Notes under the pieces: model-generated
What the model was told of the DNA's origin: nothing
Databases searched by the model: none
Seen by the model: the letters and a program-made list of their open reading frames with translations, nothing else
Translations under genes and position numbers: made by a program
Source: Saprospiraceae bacterium
GTDB taxonomy: Bacteria > Bacteroidota > Bacteroidia > Chitinophagales > Saprospiraceae
Reading direction: 5' to 3'
Length of the DNA stretch: 25,561 nucleotides
Assembly (NCBI GenBank): GCA_013002625.1
Contig: JABDJE010000033.1
Coordinates: 1-25,561 of the forward strand
Shown here: one piece after another, positions 1-7,429 of the stretch
Position numbering within the stretch: position 1 is the stretch's first letter
Layout of the letters: the number at the start of each line of letters is the position of its first letter

Positions 1-2
1 CA

Positions 3-377
3 CCAGGCGTTGCGAAAGGATCAGGTTGGGATCAGTTGGGAAATCGTAGGAATAGATTTTTCATGTATGAAAACAACAACAATCCTAGATTGAGACCTAT
101 GCGTCAGGCTATATATGAATATCATAGATCCAGTCTGGATATGATGCATGAAGATCCTGACAGATCACGCGCTATTATGGTAAGTGCACTGACTACGATT
201 GAACAAGTTAATAACGCCGTGCCAAACTCAGCCATCGTTCAAATGTTTGCAGATAGTAAGCGGACAGAAATATTAGAAATTTTCAAAGGCGCGAGTCGAG
301 GTCAGCAATCCAAAGTCTATAATATCATGGTTAAAATTGACCCAGCCCAGGCTTCCCAATATGCGCCAATAAAATAA
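3..377 (+). CDS. porD: Type IX secretion system protein PorD (DUF4835), C-terminal fragment
   Basis: The reading frame is open to the left edge of the window, so this is the 3' end of a longer gene (about 124 residues visible). The visible part follows the conserved end of DUF4835/PorD as I know it: a G-W motif, then N-x-R-N-R-F and M/V-x-E-N, a P-M-R-Q-A-I-Y-E-Y-H-R helix, a P-N-S segment and a final K-I-D-P-A-Q-A-x-x-Y. PorD is a periplasmic or outer-membrane-associated protein required for type IX secretion and gliding in Bacteroidota; its exact role is unclear. A TTG at 36 could be taken as a start, but the homology continues upstream of it, so I reject that. Its stop overlaps the purN start by one base (TAATG), suggesting translational coupling. 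The link to purN is probably only operonic. Family assignment is from memory of the motif pattern. Confidence 0.85.
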   Translation, partial: PGVAKGSGWDQLGNRRNRFFMYENNNNPRLRPMRQAIYEYHRSSLDMMHEDPDRSRAIMVSALTTIEQVNNAVPNSAIVQMFADSKRTEILEIFKGASRGQQSKVYNIMVKIDPAQASQYAPIK

Positions 378-958
378 TGAAACGCAGAATAGCCATATTT
401 GCTTCAGGTGGTGGCTCCAACGCAGAGGCTATAATCAATCACTTTAAATCCTCAGATCATATTGAGATCGCACTTATCGTCAGTAATAAGAAAAGTGCGT
501 ACGTTCTGGAACGTGCACAAAATCATAAGATTGCGGCTCATGTAATTCACAAGAAAGAATTCTATAACAGTTATGATCTCTTGGATATATTGCAAAGTCA
601 TCATATTGACTATATCGTGCTGGCAGGCTTTTTACTTCTTATTCCAAATTATTTGATCCAGGCATATCCGGACAGAATTATAAATATACATCCAGCTTTA
701 CTGCCAAAGTACGGTGGCAAAGGCATGTATGGGCACCATGTGCATCAGGCCGTATTCGATAATTTTGAAAAGGAATCAGGCATAACAATTCACTTAGTCA
801 ATGATAAATACGATGAGGGTGAAATATTGTTTCAATCCAAGGTGGAACTCGGTTTGACAGATACACCGGACATCATAGCCAAAAAGGTATTAAGCTTGGA
901 ACACACCCACTATCCAAAGGTGATTGAACAGGCTGTCTTAGAAAGTTTTGATCAATAA
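377..958 (+). CDS. purN: Phosphoribosylglycinamide formyltransferase (GART)
   Basis: This cytosolic enzyme transfers a formyl group from 10-formyltetrahydrofolate to GAR in the third step of purine synthesis. It has 193 residues, typical for PurN. A phosphate-binding GGGSN loop is at residues 11-15. The catalytic set is present: N103 and H105 in the I-N-I-H-P-A-L-L-P segment, and D146 in the D-E-G motif. The ATG overlaps the porD stop by one base. The end overlaps the convergent gene at 938 by 21 bp. A folate-pocket segment, V-L-A-G-F, lies near residue 81. Nothing looks broken. PurN is more usual in purine operons than beside porD, but such a scattered position is common in Bacteroidota. Confidence 0.95.
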   Translation: MKRRIAIFASGGGSNAEAIINHFKSSDHIEIALIVSNKKSAYVLERAQNHKIAAHVIHKKEFYNSYDLLDILQSHHIDYIVLAGFLLLIPNYLIQAYPDRIINIHPALLPKYGGKGMYGHHVHQAVFDNFEKESGITIHLVNDKYDEGEILFQSKVELGLTDTPDIIAKKVLSLEHTHYPKVIEQAVLESFDQ

Positions 959-1855
959 AGGATCTTTGTACTTCAATTGCATATAATTATAGGCTGTGAT
1001 GCCCTGAATCCCACCCGTGTGAATGGCCGCTATTTTTTGCCCACTGTTAATTTGTCCAGTCTCCAGCATATCCCTTAGTGCATACATCATTTTACTTGTA
1101 TATACCGGATCTAACGAGATCGAATAATCCTCAGTAAAAGCATTTATAAATTCTATCAATTCGGCATTGCTCTTGGCAAAACCTCCAAAATGATAATCAT
1201 GTACGATTTGCCAGTTCATTCGATCTACCTTTACCAAGGTTGAAAGGATATTTTCAAGTTCAATATTCTTCATGCTGTTGATGACATAGACAAATTGATT
1301 TTCCTTTGCGCCATTAATAATTCCAGCAGCCGTACCTCCGGTACCAATTGGTGTTAGGATGATGTCAATATCAGGTATTTGATTATTCAGCTCCTCTGTT
1401 ATCTCTTGTGTACCCTTCACAGCGAGCGCATTCGTTCCCCCCTCTGGCAGAATATAAGAATTGGGGTAGCCCGCAATAATGGCCTGAATTTCCTGCGCAT
1501 CCATCTTTAATTTATAAGCTTCCCTGCTCACGGGGATTAAAGCCATGCCATGGGCTTTAGCCTTAATCAAGGTAGGATTTTGTGAATCAAGCGCAGATCC
1601 ACGAATCACACCGACACAAGGAATATTGTAATGTCTGCACGCGCTTGCTGTAGCAGCGATATGATTTGAAAAGGGTCCGCCAAAGGTGATTAACTGCTTG
1701 TAATTCCCTGCTTTAAATGCCTCTAAATTGTATTTAAGTTTGCGCCATTTATTACCTCCAAATTCTGGATGTATTAAATCTTCTCGTTTTAAATACAGTG
1801 AAATATGCTGATCTGAAAAGTTTGAAATTTGCTGTACAGGGCTGGGCAATTGCAT
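938..1855 (-). CDS. PLP-dependent D-cysteine desulfhydrase / ACC deaminase family enzyme
   Basis: This is a fold-type II (tryptophan synthase beta-like) PLP enzyme of 305 residues. The PLP lysine is K37 in G-G-N-K-W-R-K-L. The substrate-binding S-N-H is at 63-65, a P-E-G-G-T-N loop at 137-142, and the glycine-rich phosphate loop P-I-G-T-G-G-T-A-A-G at about 169-178. Such enzymes cleave D-cysteine to pyruvate, sulfide and ammonia, or open the ACC ring; sequence alone does not decide the substrate. The frame extends to a TTG at 1876 that overlaps the kinase gene, but I chose the ATG at 1855, five bases after the kinase stop, because family members begin near the L-P-S-P segment. It is probably cotranscribed with the histidine kinase. 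The 3' end overlaps purN on the other strand. Confidence 0.88.
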   Translation of the reverse strand: MQLPSPVQQISNFSDQHISLYLKREDLIHPEFGGNKWRKLKYNLEAFKAGNYKQLITFGGPFSNHIAATASACRHYNIPCVGVIRGSALDSQNPTLIKAKAHGMALIPVSREAYKLKMDAQEIQAIIAGYPNSYILPEGGTNALAVKGTQEITEELNNQIPDIDIILTPIGTGGTAAGIINGAKENQFVYVINSMKNIELENILSTLVKVDRMNWQIVHDYHFGGFAKSNAELIEFINAFTEDYSISLDPVYTSKMMYALRDMLETGQINSGQKIAAIHTGGIQGITAYNYMQLKYKDPLLIKTF

Positions 1856-1859
1856 GTTG

Positions 1860-3635
1860 CTAAGATACCATTTCAAGGTTTAATGGTATTCTGATAATAA
1901 AGGATGTTCCTTCATTTTGTCTGGAGTCAATTTCAATGATGCCTTTCAAATAGTTGACCCGCGATCGAATATTTTCAAGCCCCATTCCCTTTTTTACGGT
2001 ATCCTGATTGAATCCAACGCCATCATCTTCAATATGGATAATAATATCGTTTTCCTGTCTGTTCAGTTGAACAAAAATTTCATCTGCACTGGCATGCTTA
2101 ATAGCGTTGTTGAGGATTTCCTGAACGATACGATAAATACCCAGTGATATTTTAGAATCTAACTTGATAGGAATTTCAAAATGCTGGAAATCAATCTCAG
2201 GACCGTAGCTGCTGTTGTACCTGTTCACCAGGTCATTTATTGCCGGAATCAATCCCAATCGACTCAATGCTCCAGGTTGTAAATTTTGAGAAATAGTCCG
2301 CACCTCTCCTACTGCAGTATCGAGCAGATTTGTAGCGGTATCGATATCATTCTGATCAACATGGCCATTCACCTTATTCCTGATATTATCCACTTGAAGT
2401 TTAATGGTAGACAACAAGCCACCCAGACTGTCATGCAAATCTTTAGCAATCCTTTCCCGCTCAACTTCTTGTCCTTCAATCATGGATTTCATAGAGTTAA
2501 TTTGTATTCTGTCTTTCAGCTCTGTGATCTTCTGTTGATTGATCTTTTCATTTTGTTCTTCTATGATGCGTGCGGTATTTATTTTTTCGTTGTAAAACCT
2601 GACGATGTAATATATACCAATAGTCAATAGTCCCAATACAAGGCCCAATACGATCAATGCCCTTTTCTGTTGCTGGTTGCTTTCTTCTGCTATGGCTTTT
2701 TCACGTTCAAGCAACTTAATCTCAGTACTCTTCTGTCTTGACTCATATTTATAGGTGATGTTATTGACTGCAATCACCCTGTTTTCATTTAGAATACTAT
2801 CCTGCAAAGCCGCATACCTTGTTGTGAAGTATAATGCATTGTCCAAACTGTCGAGTGCTTTGTAACAAATCGACAGATTTTCATAGACAGATAATCGTTT
2901 CTTGCTGAAAGGTATTTGTTCCAGATAGGACAGACTGCTGAGGTAATCCAGAATGGCAACGTCATACATTTCAAATTTTAAATAAATATCCCCACGGGAA
3001 GCCAGGCAATTGGCTTTGTCTTCTTCATCGCCAGAGACAACACTTTTTTCAAAACATAAGTTAGAAAGATCCAAAGCCTGATCGTAGGCTTTCATCAGGT
3101 CATAGTATTGAATCTGGCTTATTAAATATTTTATCGTTAAATCAGGAGCTTCTAATGAGTCCAGTTGAATTCCAATGAAATCCAATGCAGACTTTGCATT
3201 ATCAATATCCAATCGCTCCAAATACAGCTTAAATAATTGCAGCTCGACTTCAGCCAGCTTTCTTTGATCTGCTTCCTCCAGATAGTATACCTTCAATTCG
3301 AGCAATTCATCCAAGGCATCATTATACATACCGTTCTCCAAAAGCTGTCTTGCAATATGGTATTCTGTGTTATACATACCCGTTGTGTCGCTGGTCACTT
3401 TGAAATATTCCAGCGCTCGGGAGAGATATTCAAACGATCTTTCGAAATTCCTGTTTTTCTGCTCCTCATACAATGCAAGCTTGTAATAAGAATTTGCTAA
3501 TTGGTGGAAATCTTTGGTTTTACGCGCTTGATTCAGCTCGTCAACATAAGCCTTATAGATGTCTGTATTCTGTCCAAACAGAGTGCTTTGGACATTGAAA
3601 AGGAGGGTGATTAATATGAAGGTTCTGAAAAGCAT
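1860..3635 (-). CDS. Sensor histidine kinase with periplasmic TPR region (NarL/DesK-type)
   Basis: The 591-residue protein starts with a signal peptide (hydrophobic F-I-L-I-T-L-L-F, ending near F-G-Q). Tetratricopeptide-like helical repeats follow to about residue 290, then a coiled-coil-like stretch, one membrane segment at about 325-348, a second coiled coil, a HisKA_3 dimerisation helix and an HATPase domain. The phospho-acceptor is H401 in D-L-H-D-S-L-G-G. The N box is at about 502-515 (Q-E-I-L-N-N-A-I-K-H-A) and the G1 box at about 536-542 (E-D-D-G-V-G-F). An ATG at 3683 is also in frame, but it would put 16 poorly hydrophobic residues before the signal peptide and lies inside a hairpin, so 3635 is preferred. 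The divergent response regulator at 4114 is the likely partner. The signal sensed is unknown. Confidence 0.93.
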   Translation of the reverse strand: MLFRTFILITLLFNVQSTLFGQNTDIYKAYVDELNQARKTKDFHQLANSYYKLALYEEQKNRNFERSFEYLSRALEYFKVTSDTTGMYNTEYHIARQLLENGMYNDALDELLELKVYYLEEADQRKLAEVELQLFKLYLERLDIDNAKSALDFIGIQLDSLEAPDLTIKYLISQIQYYDLMKAYDQALDLSNLCFEKSVVSGDEEDKANCLASRGDIYLKFEMYDVAILDYLSSLSYLEQIPFSKKRLSVYENLSICYKALDSLDNALYFTTRYAALQDSILNENRVIAVNNITYKYESRQKSTEIKLLEREKAIAEESNQQQKRALIVLGLVLGLLTIGIYYIVRFYNEKINTARIIEEQNEKINQQKITELKDRIQINSMKSMIEGQEVERERIAKDLHDSLGGLLSTIKLQVDNIRNKVNGHVDQNDIDTATNLLDTAVGEVRTISQNLQPGALSRLGLIPAINDLVNRYNSSYGPEIDFQHFEIPIKLDSKISLGIYRIVQEILNNAIKHASADEIFVQLNRQENDIIIHIEDDGVGFNQDTVKKGMGLENIRSRVNYLKGIIEIDSRQNEGTSFIIRIPLNLEMVS

Positions 3636-3664
3636 ACATTCAAAGTAAATTGAAAGTTGGCAAT

Positions 3665-3698
3665 AAAAAAGAAAATCTCCCATCGTTATGGGAGATTT
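3665..3698 (-). terminator. Terminator-like hairpin in the histidine kinase leader
   Basis: A perfect 11-bp stem (arms 3673-3683 and 3688-3698, core CTCCCAT/ATGGGAG) encloses a four-base loop. On the minus strand it is followed by a T-rich tract (TTCTTTTTTATTG). It lies about 30 bp upstream of the chosen kinase start, so it would either end a minus-strand transcript from the gap or act as an attenuator for the kinase. On the plus strand the downstream T tract is weaker and no gene precedes it. Confidence 0.5.
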
Positions 3699-3761
3699 CT
3701 TTCAATTTTGCAATAGTCAATCCCAATGAGTTATTTCTTTTCGGTTTTGGAATAGTCAGTT

Positions 3762-3845
3762 AAAAAAAAGGAGTTGAGCATCAGTTTTTCTTATGGGATA
3801 ACTCTGTCTGTGCTAAGAGCCAATTCTAAGAAAAGGCTCAACTCC
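3762..3845 (-). ncRNA. Candidate structured small RNA or leader element ending in an intrinsic terminator
   Basis: Read on the minus strand, three nested helices can form. The outer stem is 10 perfect bp (GGAGTTGAGC at 3845-3836 with GCTCAACTCC at 3779-3770). Inside it is an 8-bp stem (TTTTCTTA with TAAGAAAA), and then a short GCTCT/AGAGT stem with one G-U pair, with a CAC-containing apical loop. The outer stem is followed at once by eight T residues (3769-3762), the classic geometry of a Rho-independent terminator. No minus-strand gene lies between here and the divergent regulator, so any transcript ended here would be noncoding. I recognise no known RNA family. The 5' end is not defined; the transcript could begin well upstream, perhaps including the hairpin at 3910-3938. 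Confidence 0.45.
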
Positions 3846-3909
3846 ACGGATCGTGATATTAACTAACCTAGAATTCAAGATAACCAACTAAACTATTCTT
3901 TATGTTTAA

Positions 3910-3938
3910 AGATGCATGCCCCCGGGAAGCTTGCATCT
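3910..3938 (-). other. Hairpin with strand-biased G-U pairs
   Basis: On the minus strand a 7-bp stem (AGATGCA/TGCATCT), an A/A mismatch and a 5-bp stem (GCTTC/GGGGC) close a three-base loop. Two of the inner pairs are G-U on the minus strand but would be C-A mismatches on the plus strand, so the fold favours a minus-strand RNA. It lies about 65 bases upstream of the structured element at 3762-3845. Confidence 0.35.
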
Positions 3939-4021
3939 CCGTTGTATTAAATACATTGTAAAGATGAAGCGAAAAGAAGAGCTTTTCCTCATTGTAAAAC
4001 CCCATTTTGGTTTTAAGGGAT

Positions 4022-4070
4022 TACCCCGAATTTTTTATAAGCTTTTGGGGGTATCTTCGTATAATATTTG
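4022..4070 (+). promoter_or_regulatory. Candidate response-regulator promoter with inverted repeat
   Basis: A near match to the Bacteroidota -7 element (AATATTTG, consensus TAnnTTTG) is at 4063-4070, with TTTTG at 4043-4047 as a possible -33 element; the spacing is a little short. An imperfect inverted repeat (TACCCCGAA at 4022-4030 against TTGGGGGTA at 4045-4053, one G/G mismatch) spans the -33 region and could be an operator, perhaps for autoregulation. This is pattern matching only. Confidence 0.35.
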
Positions 4071-4113
4071 CACCTTACGTGCATGCATATTATAATCTGA
4101 GGAATATTAACCT

Positions 4114-4764
4114 ATGACAAGAATATTAATAGCCGATGACCATGCCATGTTTGCTGATGGCATTGCTTCTATCCTTGAAGCAGAAACTTCTCTTGAAGTT
4201 GTAGGCAGATGTCTGGACGGCCCTTCCACGCTTGAGTTTCTTAAAAACAATGAAGTAGACATCGTTTTACTGGATGTAAATTTACCTGGCATGAGTGGCA
4301 TTGATGTTTGTAAAGACATTTCTGCGAATCATAAATCAACCAAAGTTTTAGCCATTTCAATGTTTAATGAAGAATCCTTTGTGACAGAAATTCTAAACAA
4401 TGGTGCTATGGGCTATATCCTGAAAAACACCGGACGCGAAGAACTGCTAAAGGCTATCAATACTATTCTCGGTGGACAATCCTATTTCAGCGAAGATGTG
4501 ACCCAGACTATTATGAAAGGTCTCATGAAATCCAGAACTGCATCCAAGCAAACACAAAAACCCTTACCTAAGATTTCCAGGAGGGAAAAAGAAGTGCTTC
4601 AACTCATTGTAAAAGAATTCACAACCCAGGAAATAGCGAATGAGCTATTTATTTCTTTAAAAACGGTGGAATCACACCGCAGCAACTTACTTGCTAAGTT
4701 GAACGCAAGAAATAGTGCTGGACTGGTAAGGATTGCGATGGAAAATAAACTAATTGAATCGTAG
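4114..4764 (+). CDS. LuxR/NarL-family response regulator
   Basis: The 216-residue cytosolic DNA-binding regulator has an N-terminal receiver domain (about 1-120) and a C-terminal LuxR-type helix-turn-helix (about 150-215). The receiver has the acidic pair D8-D9, phospho-acceptor D54 in V-L-L-D-V-N-L-P-G-M, and K104. The HTH has the usual S-R-R-E-K-E-V-L-Q-L-I start and the T-V-E-S-H-R recognition segment. All key residues are present, so it should be phosphorylatable. It stands back to back with a HisKA_3 kinase, the normal partner type for NarL regulators. No terminator is obvious in the 100 bp before the convergent DUF1801 gene. Confidence 0.95.
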   Translation: MTRILIADDHAMFADGIASILEAETSLEVVGRCLDGPSTLEFLKNNEVDIVLLDVNLPGMSGIDVCKDISANHKSTKVLAISMFNEESFVTEILNNGAMGYILKNTGREELLKAINTILGGQSYFSEDVTQTIMKGLMKSRTASKQTQKPLPKISRREKEVLQLIVKEFTTQEIANELFISLKTVESHRSNLLAKLNARNSAGLVRIAMENKLIES

Positions 4765-4865
4765 TCGGGCAGTCACCCCAGAAAAGGCAAAAGTAAAACA
4801 CAATTATTCATCCCTAACCCAGGCACATATTTCAGGATTTACATTTAAAGTCTTGTGTATTTAAC

Positions 4866-5306
4866 TTAACTGCTAATTCCCAATCGTTCTATATCCTTCA
4901 CCCTTTTATAAATTAAAGCTGTCTTGATACATACGCGTACTTTGTCTTCTGGGATGGCAGCATTAAGATTAAAAATCACAGCACGATTCCCTTCATAAGT
5001 CAGATCAGATTTGAAAACTTCTCTGAATGTGGATACCAGCTTAGTGGAACAACTGAAATAAAGCGCATATTGGTCAGGGTTTTTGGACTTCCAATCCATG
5101 CGCAGCGTGCTTCCCTTCTTCGTAATATAACTTGGCTCCCCCCACTTTAGTGTTTCCTCAAGATGATCTAGACCATCAATATCAGAAGCGGTCTCAAAAA
5201 TAAGATTCCGAAGCTTCATCAAACGGGAGCTTGCTTTGGAAGGATAACTTTCGATAAGGGCTACGACCTGGGGGTTTGTGGATATTTGAAAAGGATTGGT
5301 TGACAT
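4866..5306 (-). CDS. DUF1801 (YdhG-like) domain protein
   Basis: The 146-residue protein matches the DUF1801 pattern: a helix with S-R-L-M-K-L-R-x-L-I, then E-T-L-K-W-G-E-P-S-Y, and a beta-rich middle with Y-A-L-Y-F-S-C-S-T-K-L followed by R-A-V-I-F-N-L. The biochemical role of the family is not established; its fold resembles frataxin/YdhG-like proteins. The ATG at 5306 is the natural start. It shares the L-K-W-G-x-P-x-Y motif with the next minus-strand gene at 5637, so the two may be distant paralogues. No partner is evident. Confidence 0.8.
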   Translation of the reverse strand: MSTNPFQISTNPQVVALIESYPSKASSRLMKLRNLIFETASDIDGLDHLEETLKWGEPSYITKKGSTLRMDWKSKNPDQYALYFSCSTKLVSTFREVFKSDLTYEGNRAVIFNLNAAIPEDKVRVCIKTALIYKRVKDIERLGISS

Positions 5307-5412
5307 AGAATTTTTGGATTATTCCAAAATACTAACTCCTTATAAAACTCTACTAATCTGAATCCAATCTTTTAAGATATGATACCTTAAAGATTGAGGC
5401 ATCCATAACATC

Positions 5413-5452
5413 ATTCCTTTATTCGCTCATTCACTTATTTACTCATGCACTC
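5413..5452. repeat. Degenerate 8-bp tandem repeat (about ATTCACTC x 5)
   Basis: Five consecutive octamers read ATTCCTTT, ATTCGCTC, ATTCACTT, ATTTACTC and ATGCACTC. All share an AT start and a C/T-rich end. The array lies in the gap between the DUF1801 and YdeI-like genes, just before the A-run of a terminator hairpin. It is too short and degenerate to be sure it is more than low complexity. Confidence 0.45.
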
Positions 5453-5455
5453 AAT

Positions 5456-5485
5456 AAAAAAAGGCCAGCCCAATTGCCAGCCTTT
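5456..5485 (-). terminator. Rho-independent terminator, minus strand
   Basis: A stem AAAGGC/GCCTTT (arms 5460-5465 and 5480-5485) is followed on the minus strand by seven T residues (5462-5456). It would end the minus-strand transcript of the YdeI-like gene, whose stop lies about 150 bp upstream. On the plus strand the tail is only CTATT. The rest of the 5307-5636 gap holds the octamer repeat and a weak CTTAA/TTAAG hairpin near 5520; I see no gene in it. Confidence 0.6.
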
Positions 5486-5636
5486 CTATTGTAAAGGATC
5501 TAACTAACACGTTATCCTTAAGTTTTTAAGATTAAATGAAGTTATAAATCCTATATATGTAATGCTTTATAATTCATAAGGTCTGCAATATAGTTGACCA
5601 AGTAATTAGTTATCCAAAATATACACAAATGCTCAG

Positions 5637-6224
5637 CTACCGATATTTATCATTTAGACCAATCCCCTTTATAATCATAGGGATACATTTTTCCAGCCTC
5701 GAAATTTGAGTCGCTTCCCTTTTCGCCGATGATATATATTCAGCAAATTCCTTTTGCTTGCCTGGCGTGAAATTATTAAATGCCTCATTTAAAGTTTTGT
5801 CTGTTGACAATGCTTGGGCAAGTAGACCTTTGATCACAAGGGGCTTCTTTTCAGGTTTCACTTCCTTCCCATCTTTTGCATTTTGTATAGCTTCCTCGAG
5901 GTAACTCATTATTATACCTTCATCAATCTGTTCAATTTGATCAAACCGCAACTGGCGCATCGCCTTTGTCTTGCCTTCCTGGGCATTGATAAGCAACTTA
6001 TGTGGGTCTGATAAAAAAACACCCTGAAAAAACCACATCCCGAAATGATGCTTAAACCCTGCGATACCGACGACATTCTTATTACGTATTGTATATGTAG
6101 GCATACCCCATTTTAGCGATTCATTGAGCTCAGTTTTCTTAATTATTGATCTCAATAATTCCAATTCGTTGTGCCATTGGTCATGTTTGCTTATAAATTC
6201 TTCAACTGTTTTGGCAAGATCCAT
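5637..6224 (-). CDS. YdeI/OmpD-associated family protein (DUF1801 + OmdA domains)
   Basis: The 195-residue protein has two parts. The first (about 1-110) is DUF1801-like, with S-L-K-W-G-M-P-T-Y and an F-K-H-H-F-G-M-W-F-F-Q-G segment. The second (about 135-190) is the OmdA/YdeI C-terminal region, with F-N-N-F-T-P-G-K-Q-K-E-F-A-E-Y-I and A-T-Q-I-S-R-L-E-K-C. This architecture is widespread in Bacteroidota; the function is not known, though Bacillus YdeI and Salmonella OmdA relatives were linked to envelope or peptide resistance. The frame starts with a TTG at 6230, but the ATG two codons later (6224) is the better start. It appears monocistronic, with a terminator at 5456-5485. Confidence 0.85.
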   Translation of the reverse strand: MDLAKTVEEFISKHDQWHNELELLRSIIKKTELNESLKWGMPTYTIRNKNVVGIAGFKHHFGMWFFQGVFLSDPHKLLINAQEGKTKAMRQLRFDQIEQIDEGIIMSYLEEAIQNAKDGKEVKPEKKPLVIKGLLAQALSTDKTLNEAFNNFTPGKQKEFAEYISSAKREATQISRLEKCIPMIIKGIGLNDKYR

Positions 6225-6384
6225 TGTCAACTATTTATATGATTCCAAGCTTAAATAATGCGCTTAAGACATAAATCCATCAAAAGCCTTATTAATTTGT
6301 CAATGGAAAAATTCATAAAGACCTGATCTCTCTATTGTCTACGCCATCGATCATTTAAGCTTTATAAAAATGCGCTAAATGCTA

Positions 6385-6882
6385 TTACAAAACTTTAAGG
6401 TAAAAATTATCGCACCCGCTGTGCCCAGTATGTCCCATGGTATGCTCTATTGGCTTGAAGCCAAAGCCTAGATATAACTTTCTGGCTTGATCCATACGTT
6501 CCACCGTTTCCAAATACATTTTTTTGTAACCCAACGCTTTAGCATCATCGATGCAAATTTGAAGCAGTTGTCTGCCAAACCCATGGCCACGTAACTCTTC
6601 ATAGAAATACATCTTACGTAATTCACAAACATCCGGATCGCCTTGTTCAAGCGCTGCCAGGCCACCGCAACCATATATTATATTATCATGCTCAATCACG
6701 TAAAATCTTGCACCGGGTTGATTGTAGGCGGCGTACATAGATTTTACTTCTGGATCTGAACTTGAATATGCTTCACCAATGCATTGAAAGTCAGCCATCA
6801 CTGCGACAATTAATTTCTCCACTTGGGCATTGTCTTTTGATTCGATAGGCCGAATGCGTGCATTTTTTAAATCAGAGTTCAC
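6385..6882 (-). CDS. GNAT family N-acetyltransferase
   Basis: The 165-residue acetyltransferase has the GNAT fold. It opens with I-R-P-I-E-S-K-D, and motif A is a strand with E-L-R-K-M-Y-F followed by the acetyl-CoA loop R-G-H-G-F-G-R. A C-terminal Y-L-E-T-V and K-L-Y-L-G-F-G-F-K-P segment is typical of the YhhY/ElaA-like group. The acceptor substrate cannot be told from sequence. The start is a GTG at 6882; no ATG exists near the N-terminus, and the next methionine would remove the first beta strand. It follows the thioesterase gene by 22 bp, so the two are likely cotranscribed. Confidence 0.88.
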   Translation of the reverse strand: MNSDLKNARIRPIESKDNAQVEKLIVAVMADFQCIGEAYSSSDPEVKSMYAAYNQPGARFYVIEHDNIIYGCGGLAALEQGDPDVCELRKMYFYEELRGHGFGRQLLQICIDDAKALGYKKMYLETVERMDQARKLYLGFGFKPIEHTMGHTGHSGCDNFYLKVL

Positions 6883-6904
6883 ACTAAATGCTTAGCTTGT
6901 TTTA

Positions 6905-7309
6905 TCAACTATTGTACAACCAATTTAACGGAAGTGGAACTTTGCGCCGCGTCTTAAAATCGTAGGATACCGTATGTTGCTTTGAAAAAGCAACAACCCT
7001 ATCCAAGGCTTTCGAATAGATTTTGGACTCTGTAATGATTTTATCTTCGAGTGTCTCAACCCTTCGAATGCCCACAATAACAGTATCTGGAAAAGTCACT
7101 GGCCTGATGTATTTGCATTCTTGCCAGGCCAATATGGGGCCTATCTTATCCTCGTTCTGGAGCTTACCATTATTCAGATGCATGAAATATCGGATTCTTG
7201 CTGCTTCTATCCATTTAAGGTAGACGACGTTATTGACATGATGGGCAGAATCCATATCTCTCCATTGTACTGGAATTTCAACTTTTATTTTATACTCATC
7301 CATTTCCAT
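6905..7309 (-). CDS. Acyl-CoA thioesterase, 4HBT hotdog family
   Basis: The 134-residue protein is a full-length single hotdog domain. The active-site region W-R-D-M-D-S-A-H-H-V-N-N-V-V-Y-L-K-W-I-E holds the expected catalytic aspartate (D20) and the H-V-N-N motif at the start of the central helix. Such proteins hydrolyse acyl-CoA or 4-hydroxybenzoyl-CoA-type thioesters in the cytosol, and FadM/YbgC are the best-known relatives. The substrate is not predictable. The ATG at 7309 is used; a second ATG is two codons in. It is transcribed away from the fatty acid hydroxylase gene, with about 120 bp between them. A lipid theme with that neighbour is possible but unproven. Confidence 0.87.
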   Translation of the reverse strand: MEMDEYKIKVEIPVQWRDMDSAHHVNNVVYLKWIEAARIRYFMHLNNGKLQNEDKIGPILAWQECKYIRPVTFPDTVIVGIRRVETLEDKIITESKIYSKALDRVVAFSKQHTVSYDFKTRRKVPLPLNWLYNS

Positions 7310-7429
7310 AATTAAAGGCTATTGTAAATGAAAATATAAAATTTGAGAATGATCTTTCAATATTCTACGAAATGCTTTCTTATTTTAAGCTTAAATACAA
7401 GCGCGCGTTTAATATTCAAACTTATTATC

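Noticed and set aside
36..377. Complete small gene starting at the TTG at 36
   Set aside because: PorD/DUF4835 similarity continues upstream to the window edge, so this is a 3' fragment.
5520..5545. Small RNA near the CTTAA/TTAAG hairpin
   Set aside because: The stem is short and AT-only, with no promoter match or tail.
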